Below, piece by piece: positions 1-6,705 of a stretch of 7,554 bases of DNA. Origin of the DNA: CAIXSC01 sp040381235 (GTDB lineage: Bacteria; Planctomycetota; Planctomycetia; Pirellulales; Pirellulaceae); contig JBEIHS010000344.1 in NCBI GenBank assembly GCA_040381235.1, forward strand, positions 1 to 7,554, given 5' to 3'. The translations under genes and the position numbers were made by a program. Each line of letters starts with the position of its first letter. Position 1 is the first letter of the stretch. A model generated the notes under the pieces. That model did not search any database. It was not told where the DNA came from and was given only the letters and a program-made list of their open reading frames with translations.

Positions 1-11
1 CGGTCACGCGG

Positions 12-656
12 TCACGCTTCTTCGAGTTTATCGAGTTCCTCGCGGAGCATGCGCTGGACTTTGTGGCGAGCCACGTAGATCCAACTGAGCTTGAGTCCGA
101 GTTCCCGCGCGACCACTAAGCCGGGACGCCGCTCGATCGCCAACCGCTCGAAGGCCGCCCAGGTCGTCGGTTGAACTCGCCGCTTCACCCGTTGCACGGC
201 CAGTTCCAAGACCTCGCGGTCCGCGAAACGCTCAAGCAAATGCGCGAGATTTTCGCGGGCCTCGATGGATTCCAGCAACCGTGCGTGGAGAGTGCCGCCC
301 TTGCCGTTGACTTCCGACCGCAGTTCGGCCTGCCGCAACCGCGTACACGTCCGCATGACGATCGTCTTCAACCACGACCGGAACCGGCGTTGCGGATCAT
401 AGCGAAACGAGCGGATCTGGCGCACCAAGACCAGCAGCACCTCTTGAGCGACATCCTGGGCGTCCGAGCCGCTTAGACCCCACCGCCGGGCCCAGTGCAA
501 CACCAGGCCGCCATACCGCGTGACGAACTCTTGCCACGCATTCGCGTCTTGTTGGTCGCCCGCGAGCCGCTGCAAGAGGCTGACGGACGTGTCGAGCGAA
601 TGCATACTCATGGGCAGTCGACCGTACTCGGTCGCCTCGCGGACGTGCGGATTCAT
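12..656 (-). CDS. ECF-type RNA polymerase sigma-70 factor, planctomycete style
   Basis: The product is a small alternative sigma factor that would direct RNA polymerase to a specific promoter set. Numbering from the ATG at 654-656 (214 aa), a sigma-2 domain spans about 41-108, with the core-binding stretch DAQDVAQEVLL at 65-75 and the promoter-melting segment FRSWLKTIVMRTCTRL at 92-107. A sigma-4 helix-turn-helix spans about 163-207 (VARELGLKLSWIYVARHKVQ). There is no sigma-1 or sigma-3 domain and no membrane segment. The true start may be Met16 (609-611) or Met18 (603-605), because family members usually begin just before the TSVSLLQRL motif; no Shine-Dalgarno separates the options. In planctomycetes this sigma type is commonly followed by a Ser/Thr kinase gene. 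A GTG at 5-7 on the minus strand, 4 bp beyond the stop, could start such a neighbour, but only two codons are visible. Target promoters are unknown. Confidence 0.9.
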   Translation of the reverse strand: MNPHVREATEYGRLPMSMHSLDTSVSLLQRLAGDQQDANAWQEFVTRYGGLVLHWARRWGLSGSDAQDVAQEVLLVLVRQIRSFRYDPQRRFRSWLKTIVMRTCTRLRQAELRSEVNGKGGTLHARLLESIEARENLAHLLERFADREVLELAVQRVKRRVQPTTWAAFERLAIERRPGLVVARELGLKLSWIYVARHKVQRMLREELDKLEEA

Positions 657-703
657 TAAAACAAGGGTCGCATGACAGCACCCTAATGGACTTGCCCACC
701 ACT

Positions 704-727
704 TCAGAGGATCGAGAAATCCTCTGA
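704..727 (-). promoter_or_regulatory. Perfect 9-bp inverted repeat upstream of the sigma gene
   Basis: The arm TCAGAGGAT (704-712) is the exact reverse complement of ATCCTCTGA (719-727), separated by a 6-nt loop (CGAGAA). It lies 48 bp upstream of the longest sigma start, so it would be a hairpin in the 5' leader if transcription begins farther upstream, or a dyad operator if a protein binds it. No T-run follows on the minus strand, so it is not a standard terminator. Confidence 0.5.
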
Positions 728-814
728 CAGAAGGACCTTAGACGGGAAAAATGCAAAATTAAAGCGTAAGTAACCTAGCTAAGCTTAAGAAAACCGTTCG
801 ATCGCCCCATCGTC

Positions 815-842
815 ACTATGGCTATCTTTTCTCTGGGGTCAA
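815..842 (-). promoter_or_regulatory. Weak sigma-70 promoter candidate for the ECF gene
   Basis: Read on the minus strand, TTGACC (837-842, five of six consensus positions) and CATAGT (815-820, four of six) are separated by 16 bp. Transcription would start near 808 and give a leader of about 150 nt including the 704-727 hairpin. The -10 is poor, and an AT-rich stretch offers alternatives, so this is a suggestion only. Confidence 0.27.
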
Positions 843-936
843 GCACGTCGGACATCCGCGCTGTTGCGAAAACGCATCTCGATGACTTTTCGCCGCAGGC
901 AATCCGGACGCCATTTTCCGACCCAGGACAGTAGAC

Positions 937-942
937 TATAAA
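937..942 (+). promoter_or_regulatory. Possible -10 element for the giant secreted gene
   Basis: TATAAA at 937-942 matches five of six -10 positions and is the best such element upstream of the plus-strand gene. The -35 region at 17-bp spacing (TTTTCC, 914-919) is weak. Transcription would start near 949 and place the 989-1007 hairpin in the leader. Confidence 0.33.
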
Positions 943-988
943 TCCAGTCGGTCAATCGTGATGCTGTCCAATCCTTGCGGGCGCATGG

Positions 989-1007
989 CCAAGCCGGAAC
1001 GGCTTGG
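989..1007 (+). promoter_or_regulatory. Strong hairpin in the leader of the giant gene
   Basis: CCAAGCCG (989-996) pairs perfectly with CGGCTTGG (1000-1007) across a GAA loop, forming an 8-bp GC-rich stem. There is no U-tract after it. It falls between the possible promoter at 937-942 and either candidate start codon, so it could stabilise the leader or affect early transcription. Its function is unknown. Confidence 0.45.
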
Positions 1008-1175
1008 ACGATGGATTCGATTCTGGGATCGCATTAATCTATCCATTTTCCCATTCGGGTCATTTCGGATCCAATTATGTCCGTCGAAGTCCAGATGGTG
1101 TCGGCGCCACGCCTGCGTGGCAGCTTGCTGCAGGCGGCCAGTCAGTCCTCTCCGAGCGGCCCTGCACAGGACGGC

Positions 1176-4100
1176 ATGGCGTGCCGCAAATTGCTGGCTG
1201 CTCGATGGTTAGCGGCGTCCCTTGCGTGGCTCGCGGTGATGGTCATGGCCACGGAGCTGTTCGCCGACTCAGCGGCGGATTGGGCGCGGATGCGGCCGCA
1301 ACCGTCGCGGTTCTACGAGTGCCGTCGGGCGGCACAGCCGCCGGTGGTGGACGGTCGCCTCGAGGACGCGGCGTGGCGGAGCGCGGCATGGACCGAGTCG
1401 TTCGTCGACATCGAAGGCGATCGCCAGGCGGCCCCGCGGTTCCGTTCAAGGGTGAAAATGTTATGGGACGACCGCCACTTCTACATCGCGGCCGACATGG
1501 AGGAGCCGCACGTTTGGGGGACGCTCCGCCAGCGCGACTCGGTCATTTTTCAGGACAACGACTTCGAGTTGTTCGTCGATCCGGACGGGGACAACCATGA
1601 GTACTACGAGTTCGAGGTGAACGCGTTGAACACGGGGTGGGATTTGTTCCTGCCCAAGCCGTACAAGGATGGCGGCAAGGCCGACAACAGCTGGGACATT
1701 GTCGGGCTTCAGACGGCCGTTCACATCGACGGCACGCTGAACGATCCGACCGACACCGATCGCGGCTGGTCGGTGGAAATCGCGATTCCCTGGACGGCGT
1801 TCAATCGTGCCCGCCGCCCGGCCACGCCTCCCGCCGCCGGCCAGTGGTGGCGCGTGAACTACTCGCGGGTCGAGTGGCGCCATCAGGTCGTCGACGGCCA
1901 GTACCGCAAGGTTCCCAACACGCCCGAAAACAATTGGGTCTGGTCGCCCCAAGGCATCATCGACATGCATCGCCCCGAACGCTGGGGCTATGTGCGGTTC
2001 GCGCCGGCAACGGCCGCGAAGCCCGAGCCGGAGAAGCCGGCAGCGGCGACCGGCACCACTGCGAATCAAGCCACTGCGAATCAAGCCACTGCAAATCAAG
2101 CCACTGCGGATCAAGCCACTGCGGATCAAGCCACTGCGGGTAAGACGGCGGACAGGCTGGCGGCGGACAGGCTGGCGGAGCTGGCGATTCCGATCCGCGA
2201 TGCGCTGATGACGGTTTATCATCACCAAAAATCGTTTCACGCCCGCCATGGCCGCTGGACAGATAAGCTCGCCGAGCTCGCCGTTCCCCCCGATGCCTGG
2301 AACGGACTTGCCGCGCCACCTGTCATCCGGCTCGATGCCAGCGGTTACACAGCCTCGCTCGCCGAACCGATCGACGCGGGTCGGCGGGCCGACCCGCCAG
2401 CTGCCGTGCCGGGCGTGGTGCGAGGGACCGGCAGTGGAACCGACAGCGTAGCGCGGGAGAACCGAGCGAGCGGCAGCCCCGAGGTGGGTGTTCGCTGGCA
2501 TGTCGATCAGGATTCGCGGTTATGGCGTGGCGAATCGGCTGCAGTTCACGCGGCGCTCGAACGCGCCGGTGACAATCGAGCTCAACTGGAGCGTGCTCTG
2601 CGGGAAGCGCCAGCAGAGCGGCAACCGGGCGTGCGGTTCCTGATCGCTCATATGCCGGCCAGCGACCTGCGGATGCTGTCCGCCGATTATCTGCTCGAAA
2701 ATGTGGCACTGGCCTATGACGCCTGGCAGGCCTCACCGTGGCGCGACCAGATTTCCGAGGAGCTGTTCTTCAACGAAATACTGCCATATGCGAGCGTCAA
2801 CGAGCGTCGCGACCGCTGGCGCCGCGATTTCCGCGACCGCTGCTTGCCGCTCATCGGCGACGCCCGATCGCCAGGGCTCGCCGCCGCCCGTTTGAATCAG
2901 AAGATCTTCCCGCTCTTCAAGGTCCGTTACTCGACGAAACGCGCCAAGGCGGATCAAAGTCCGTACGAATCGATCGAGTCGGGGTTGGCGTCGTGCACTG
3001 GACTCTCGCTACTGCTGATCAACGCCTGCCGCGCGGTCGGAGTTCCCGCCCGATTCTGCGGAACGCCATTGTGGGCGGACAACAGCGGCAATCATTCATG
3101 GGTCGAAGTCTGGGACGGAGGCTGGCACTTCACGGGAGCGGCCGAGCCGGCCGGCGACAAGCTGGACATCGTCTGGTTCTCCGACCGCGCCTCGCAGGCC
3201 CGCCGCGATCATCCGCTGCACGCGATCTTCGCCACGAGCTTCCGCCGGACGCCGGCCGCGTTCCCGATGGTGTGGGCGCCCAGCTACCGCGAGGTGCCGG
3301 CTGTCAACGTGACCGACCGGTACGCGATGCGCGCGTCCCCTGTGCCCGCGGGCGCCGTCCGGGTGCGTTTCCGCGTGGTCGATACGACAGGCGAGCGCGT
3401 CGCCGCGCGGGTGACGATCGCGACTCCCGCCGGCGCGAATCTGTTTTCCGGAACCGCCAACGACGAACGCTTCGATCGCCATGACCACCTTACCGCCATC
3501 CTCGACGCCGCCGGCTCATTCGAACTGGCCGCCGAATTCCAGGGACGTTCTGTTCGGTCGCGTCTCGACAAGCCCACGGCCGATCAGGTGGTGACCCTGC
3601 AGTTGCCCGACGCTGCCCCGCCGGCCGCTGCCAACACCTCGCCGGCCGCTGCCAACACCCCGGCAGCCGTTGATAAGCCGGCCGTTGACAAGCCGGCCGT
3701 TGACAAGCCGGCCGTTGATAAACCGGCCGTCGATAAACCGGCCGTCGATAAACCGGCCGTCGATAAGCCGGCCGTTGACAAGCCGGCCGTTGACAAGCCG
3801 GCCGTTGATAAACCGGCCGTCGATAAGCCGGCTACTGACAAGTCAACGGTCGCGGCTGGCGATGCGTCGGCCGAGCCTCCGTCTGGGGACGCTTCGGCGA
3901 TGGCGGTGCGAGCGCTCGAGGCGTACCTCGCTCGCGATGCGGCGACGCGTGGCGTGATCGACACGCAGCCGTTCGCCAACACGCCGCTCACCCGCGCCGA
4001 CGCGGACCGCGCCGAGCGGTTGCTCTGGCAGGAGCATGTTCAGCGGCTTCAGGCGACGCGGAGCGAAGAGCTCAAGGCCAACAAGCTGAAGCTAGGCATG

Positions 4101-5072
4101 TGGGAGCTGCCGATCCACATTCGCCGCTTGGGCGAGAAGCCGCCGAGCGGTTGGTCGCTGTATTTGTCGCTGCACGGTGGCGGCGGCACGACCGCGCAGA
4201 TCAACGACGGCCAGTGGAACAACCAAAAGCGGCTCTACACGCCCGCCGAAGGCCTGTATGTCGCCCCGCGTGCGCCGACGAACACCTGGAATCTGTGGCA
4301 TCAGGACCACATTGATGGTCTGTTCGACCGGCTTGTGGAATCGCTCGTCGCGCTGGAGGGTGTTGATCCGAATCGCGTCTACTTGCTCGGCTATTCCGCG
4401 GGCGGCGATGGCGTTTACCAGTTGGCGCCGCGGATGGCGGACCGCTTCGCCGCCGCCGCGATGATGGCGGGGCATCCGAACGAGACATCGCCGCTCGGTT
4501 TGCGGAACCTGCCGTTCGCCATCTACATGGGCGGCTTGGACGCGGCCTACGGCCGCAACAAGACGGCGAGCGACTGGCAGACTCAGCTGGCGAAGCTGCG
4601 CGAGCAAGATCCGCAGGGCTACCCGCACTTGGTGACGATCTATCCGGATAAAGGGCACTGGATGGATCGGCAGGACGCGTCAGCGATCCCGTGGCTAGCG
4701 CAGCAGCGCCGCGACCCGTTCCCTACGAAAATCGTGTGGAAGCAGGACGACGTGACCCATGCGCGGTTCTACTGGCTGGCGGTGGACGGCGGCGACCGGC
4801 GGGAACGGTCCGAAGTCTTCGCGACCCGGGACGGCCAGCGAATCGATGTGCGGTCGGAGACCGTTCGGCAGGTGCGTGTGCGGCTTAACGACAAGATGCT
4901 GGATCTCGACCAGCCGGTGGTGATTACGCGGGCCGGCCAAGCTTGGATGACCAAGCGGATCTCCCGCACTATCAGCGTGTTGCAGCGAACGATCGAGGAA
5001 CGCGGAGATCCCCGATCGATTTTTAGTGCCGAGCTGGTGGTAGCGATTGGCGACGAGGCGGCGGGTGGCTAG
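1176..5072 (+). CDS. Giant secreted protein: CBM9-like, transglutaminase-like and esterase-type hydrolase domains
   Basis: This 1298-aa exported protein appears to bind carbohydrate and carry two catalytic modules. I chose ATG 1176 because it gives a normal Sec signal (about residues 1-30, ending LFA/DS) and has AGGA at 1168-1171; ATG 1077 would add 33 unconvincing residues. A CBM9-like module spans 46-275, with family segments VDGRLEDAAW and SPQGIIDMHRPERWGYVRF. TANQA repeats (295-324), a helical segment (335-371) and the family's usual ending WHVDQDSRLWR (441-451) follow. The transglutaminase-like domain (about 452-712) shows Cys607 in SCTG, His640 in NHSWVEV and Glu657 or Asp647 as possible third residue. 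A beta-sandwich-like domain (728-809) and DKPAV repeats (833-892) lead to a hydrolase (about 962-1177) with HGGGG at 1000-1004, Ser1074 in GYSAGG, Asp1122 and His1161, resembling PHB-depolymerase-type esterases. A 110-residue tail is unassigned. Substrates are unknown. Confidence 0.85.
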   Translation: MACRKLLAARWLAASLAWLAVMVMATELFADSAADWARMRPQPSRFYECRRAAQPPVVDGRLEDAAWRSAAWTESFVDIEGDRQAAPRFRSRVKMLWDDRHFYIAADMEEPHVWGTLRQRDSVIFQDNDFELFVDPDGDNHEYYEFEVNALNTGWDLFLPKPYKDGGKADNSWDIVGLQTAVHIDGTLNDPTDTDRGWSVEIAIPWTAFNRARRPATPPAAGQWWRVNYSRVEWRHQVVDGQYRKVPNTPENNWVWSPQGIIDMHRPERWGYVRFAPATAAKPEPEKPAAATGTTANQATANQATANQATADQATADQATAGKTADRLAADRLAELAIPIRDALMTVYHHQKSFHARHGRWTDKLAELAVPPDAWNGLAAPPVIRLDASGYTASLAEPIDAGRRADPPAAVPGVVRGTGSGTDSVARENRASGSPEVGVRWHVDQDSRLWRGESAAVHAALERAGDNRAQLERALREAPAERQPGVRFLIAHMPASDLRMLSADYLLENVALAYDAWQASPWRDQISEELFFNEILPYASVNERRDRWRRDFRDRCLPLIGDARSPGLAAARLNQKIFPLFKVRYSTKRAKADQSPYESIESGLASCTGLSLLLINACRAVGVPARFCGTPLWADNSGNHSWVEVWDGGWHFTGAAEPAGDKLDIVWFSDRASQARRDHPLHAIFATSFRRTPAAFPMVWAPSYREVPAVNVTDRYAMRASPVPAGAVRVRFRVVDTTGERVAARVTIATPAGANLFSGTANDERFDRHDHLTAILDAAGSFELAAEFQGRSVRSRLDKPTADQVVTLQLPDAAPPAAANTSPAAANTPAAVDKPAVDKPAVDKPAVDKPAVDKPAVDKPAVDKPAVDKPAVDKPAVDKPAVDKPATDKSTVAAGDASAEPPSGDASAMAVRALEAYLARDAATRGVIDTQPFANTPLTRADADRAERLLWQEHVQRLQATRSEELKANKLKLGMWELPIHIRRLGEKPPSGWSLYLSLHGGGGTTAQINDGQWNNQKRLYTPAEGLYVAPRAPTNTWNLWHQDHIDGLFDRLVESLVALEGVDPNRVYLLGYSAGGDGVYQLAPRMADRFAAAAMMAGHPNETSPLGLRNLPFAIYMGGLDAAYGRNKTASDWQTQLAKLREQDPQGYPHLVTIYPDKGHWMDRQDASAIPWLAQQRRDPFPTKIVWKQDDVTHARFYWLAVDGGDRRERSEVFATRDGQRIDVRSETVRQVRVRLNDKMLDLDQPVVITRAGQAWMTKRISRTISVLQRTIEERGDPRSIFSAELVVAIGDEAAGG
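2058..2147 (+). repeat. 15-bp tandem repeat encoding TA(N/D)QA pentapeptides
   Basis: Five copies of a 15-bp unit (ACTGCGAATCAAGCC and near variants) run from 2058 to 2132, followed by a degenerate sixth (ACTGCGGGTAAGACG). They encode TANQA three times and TADQA twice. The repeat sits just after the CBM9-like module and forms a flexible linker. Differences are confined to the NQ/DQ codon and one synonymous base, so the array expanded recently. Confidence 0.95.
2148..2177 (+). repeat. Perfect 15-bp duplication encoding ADRLA twice
   Basis: GCGGACAGGCTGGCG occurs twice without a mismatch, directly after the TA(N/D)QA array and in the same frame. The unit length again equals five codons, although the sequence is unrelated to the first array. 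Confidence 0.9.
2376..2397. repeat. Palindrome inside the coding sequence
   Basis: GCGGGTCGGC (2376-2385) and its exact reverse complement GCCGACCCGC (2388-2397) are separated by two bases, so the DNA or RNA could fold into a very GC-rich hairpin. It lies at the start of a low-complexity stretch (about 2360-2485) that interrupts the C-terminal tail of the CBM9-like part, between SLAEP and GVRWHVDQD. It resembles a palindromic element inserted in frame; that origin is inference. Confidence 0.7.
3621..3662 (+). repeat. 21-bp tandem duplication encoding PAAANT(S/P)
   Basis: Two copies of a 21-bp unit (3621-3641 and 3642-3662) differ at one base and encode PAAANTS then PAAANTP. They lead into the longer DKPAV array and belong to the same linker. 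Confidence 0.9.
3672..3851 (+). repeat. 15-bp minisatellite encoding DKPAV pentapeptides
   Basis: Twelve consecutive 15-bp units encode ten DKPAV, one DKPAT and one degenerate DKSTV. Synonymous variants mark unit types: A is GATAAGCCGGCCGTT, B is GACAAGCCGGCCGTT and C is GATAAACCGGCCGTC. The order is A B B C C C A B B C A', then the degenerate unit. The 60-bp block ABBC at 3672-3731 recurs exactly at 3762-3821, which shows block duplication in addition to unit slippage. The charged, proline-rich linker separates the transglutaminase half from the hydrolase half. Confidence 0.97.
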
Positions 5073-5085
5073 GGTCGACGCACGT

Positions 5086-5114
5086 TTGACAGCTGCGACG
5101 GTCACGGCTATAGT
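5086..5114 (+). promoter_or_regulatory. Near-consensus sigma-70 promoter for the DUF1501 gene
   Basis: TTGACA (5086-5091) matches the -35 consensus perfectly. It is followed at 17 bp by TATAGT (5109-5114), five of six for the -10. It begins 13 bp after the stop codon of the giant gene, so the DUF1501 gene is probably transcribed independently. The predicted start is near 5121, giving a leader of about 237 nt to ATG 5358. Confidence 0.65.
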
Positions 5115-5357
5115 TTGCCGTTGATGCGTTATCCGTGGGCGGCGGAGTGACCGCGCGCCCTCGGCTAGTGCAACCCGCCTGGGGTAACGGTTCCGCTGCG
5201 ACCGCTTGCCACACTCCCCGCCTAAATCATCCACGACGTCGGACGAGTGTTACGCCTGCGGTACGCTGCGTTGGATTCGCCACCTGATCGCGTCTTGGGA
5301 CCTTTACGAGTGTCTTGAGAGACAAAGAGACAGTTGTCTTACGGAGTTGGAAAGATC
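5115..5357 (+). other. Long leader of the DUF1501 gene
   Basis: This region follows the strong promoter and has no recognisable riboswitch or strong single hairpin. It contains an 8-codon frame, ATG 5124 to TGA 5150 (MRYPWAAE), only a few bases after the predicted transcription start, so it could be read as a nearly leaderless peptide. Near the end, GGAG at 5343-5346 and GGAAAG at 5349-5354 are the only candidate ribosome-binding sequences for ATG 5358; neither is ideally spaced. Confidence 0.45.
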
Positions 5358-6659
5358 ATGAAGTGTGTTGGAAGTCCAATTAGTCGTCGTAACATGCTGA
5401 CAGTCGGCGCCATCGGCGGGTTGGGGCTGACTCTCAGCGACCTGTTCCGCCTCCAAGCCCGGGCGGATCAGAAGAATTACGACTTCATCGAGGCGAAAGC
5501 CCAAAGCGTCATCCACATCTTCCTGCCGGGCGGCATGGCCCACCAGGAATCGTTCGATCCCAAGCCGTACTCGCCGATCGAATACCGCGGCGAAATGAAG
5601 ACGGTCAAGACAAACACCAGCGAGGAGTTCTGCGAAACGCTGCCGAAGCTCGCTCAGATCGCCGACAAGATCGCCGTCATCCGCTCGATGACCCACGGCG
5701 AAGCGGCTCACGAACGCGGCACCCACAACATGTTCACCGGTTACCGCCCCAGTCCGGCGTTGACCTACCCGAGCATGGGCAGCGTGGTGAGCCACGAGTA
5801 CGGCCCGCGAAACAACCTGCCGCCGTACGTTTGCGTTCCGAACGTGCCGAACGAGTTCGCCAGCAACGGTTACCTCAGCTCGTCGTTCGCCCCGTTCAGC
5901 CTCGGCGCCGACCCGGCCTCGGGCGGCTTCAAGGTCCAAGACCTGAACATGCCCAATGGCGTGAACGAGCAGCGGTTCGCTCGCCGCCGCTCGGCGCTAG
6001 AAGCCGTCAACGACTACTTCGCCAAGCGCGACAAGTCGGACAATGTCGGCGCGATGAATACCTTCTACGAACGCGCTTACAATCTGATCAGCTCGCCGTC
6101 GGCGCGCGAAGCGTTCAACATCGACGCCGAACCGGCCGCGGTTCGCGATGAATATGGCCGCAACACGGCTGGCCAGCGGTTGCTGATGGCCCGCCGCTTG
6201 GTCGCTGCTGGCGTCCGCTTCGTGTCGCTGACCTACGGTGGCTGGGACATGCACACCGGCATCACAGCGGGCATGCGGGGCCAGATGCCGGCGCTCGATC
6301 AAGGCCTGTCGGCTTTGATCCGCGATCTTGACCGGGCCGGGTTGCTGAAGAGCACCCTGATCATGGTGTCGAGCGAATTCGGACGCACGCCGAAGATCAA
6401 CCCGACGGCTGGCCGCGATCACTGGCCGAAGGTGTTCAGCGTCATGCTCGCGGGCGGCGGAATCAAGGGCGGCCAGATCTACGGCTCGTCCAACGCCACC
6501 GCTTCGGAACCGGAACAAGATCCGGTCGAACCGGGCGATCTGGCGACCACCATCTATCACCAACTCGGCATCGTCGCCGACAAGGAACTGATGGCGCCGG
6601 GCGACCGTCCGATCGAAATCATCGACGGCGGCAAGTTGATCAAGGAACTGATCGCTTAG
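5358..6659 (+). CDS. DUF1501 family protein with Tat signal
   Basis: This 433-aa protein belongs to DUF1501, a sulfatase/alkaline-phosphatase-like family very abundant in planctomycetes, whose substrates are largely unknown. I chose ATG 5358; an in-frame TTG at 5334 adds eight residues. The N-terminus carries a twin-arginine signal, SRRNML at 9-14, then a glycine-rich hydrophobic stretch, with likely cleavage after ARA at 36. Family segments follow: FLPGGMAHQESFDPKP (55-70), MTHGEAAHERGTHNMFTGY (111-129), WDMHTG (from 296) and SEFGRTP through GRDHW (339-356). These contain the His and Asp residues expected to bind metal in this fold, by analogy. Length is normal for the family and the frame is intact. 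Export by Tat implies folding, perhaps with metal, in the cytoplasm. No DUF1549/DUF1553 partner adjoins it, but an exported PPC-domain gene follows. It has its own promoter at 5086-5114. Confidence 0.93.
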   Translation: MKCVGSPISRRNMLTVGAIGGLGLTLSDLFRLQARADQKNYDFIEAKAQSVIHIFLPGGMAHQESFDPKPYSPIEYRGEMKTVKTNTSEEFCETLPKLAQIADKIAVIRSMTHGEAAHERGTHNMFTGYRPSPALTYPSMGSVVSHEYGPRNNLPPYVCVPNVPNEFASNGYLSSSFAPFSLGADPASGGFKVQDLNMPNGVNEQRFARRRSALEAVNDYFAKRDKSDNVGAMNTFYERAYNLISSPSAREAFNIDAEPAAVRDEYGRNTAGQRLLMARRLVAAGVRFVSLTYGGWDMHTGITAGMRGQMPALDQGLSALIRDLDRAGLLKSTLIMVSSEFGRTPKINPTAGRDHWPKVFSVMLAGGGIKGGQIYGSSNATASEPEQDPVEPGDLATTIYHQLGIVADKELMAPGDRPIEIIDGGKLIKELIA

Positions 6660-6660
6660 T

Positions 6661-6705
6661 CGCCCGCCGTTTTGCCAGCGGCGGGCGGTGGATGACCGCC
6701 CGCCG
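6661..6705 (+). terminator. Overlapping alternative hairpins after the DUF1501 gene, likely terminator
   Basis: Beginning 2 bp after the stop, CGCCCGCCG (6661-6669) can pair with CGGCGGGCG (6679-6687) over 9 bp. Alternatively, CGGCGGGCGGT (6679-6689) can pair with ACCGCCCGCCG (6695-6705) over 11 bp with a 5-nt loop. The middle arm is shared, so only one hairpin can form at a time. A short TTTT at 6713-6716 lies 7 bp after the second stem, which makes it a plausible but weak intrinsic terminator. Confidence 0.6.

Larger units (their letters stand above)
657..1175. other. Divergent intergenic region
   Basis: No convincing gene lies in this 519-bp stretch between the minus-strand sigma factor and the plus-strand giant gene. 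Its left half, roughly 740-800, is clearly AT-richer than its surroundings, as expected of a promoter region. It holds a perfect 9-bp hairpin at 704-727, an 8-bp hairpin at 989-1007, a weak minus-strand promoter candidate at 815-842 and a plus-strand TATAAA at 937-942. If translation of the giant protein starts at the ATG at 1077, the last 99 bp are coding. Confidence 0.6.

Noticed and set aside
958..1212. 84-codon plus-strand frame overlapping the start of the giant gene
   Set aside because: It overlaps the supported signal-peptide coding sequence in another frame, has no ribosome binding site and no family resemblance.
1004..1600. 198-codon plus-strand frame overlapping the giant gene
   Set aside because: It is an out-of-frame reading of the CBM9 region, with Gly/Arg-rich composition typical of shifted frames in GC-rich DNA.
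1461..2501. Long minus-strand open frame (346 codons) opposite the CBM9-like region
   Set aside because: It is antisense to a coding region with clear family motifs. Its translation shows repeat echoes such as LIRSG but no recognisable domain, as is common opposite high-GC genes.
3672..3851. CRISPR array
   Set aside because: The 15-bp units are directly tandem with no unique spacers and are in frame within a coding sequence.
3584..3991. Minus-strand frame encoding many STAGL repeats
   Set aside because: It is the antisense reading of the DKPAV minisatellite; a 15-bp unit keeps every frame open, so the length carries no weight.
5997..6563. 188-codon minus-strand frame opposite the DUF1501 gene
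   Set aside because: It lies opposite conserved DUF1501 motifs and has no domain or start signal of its own.
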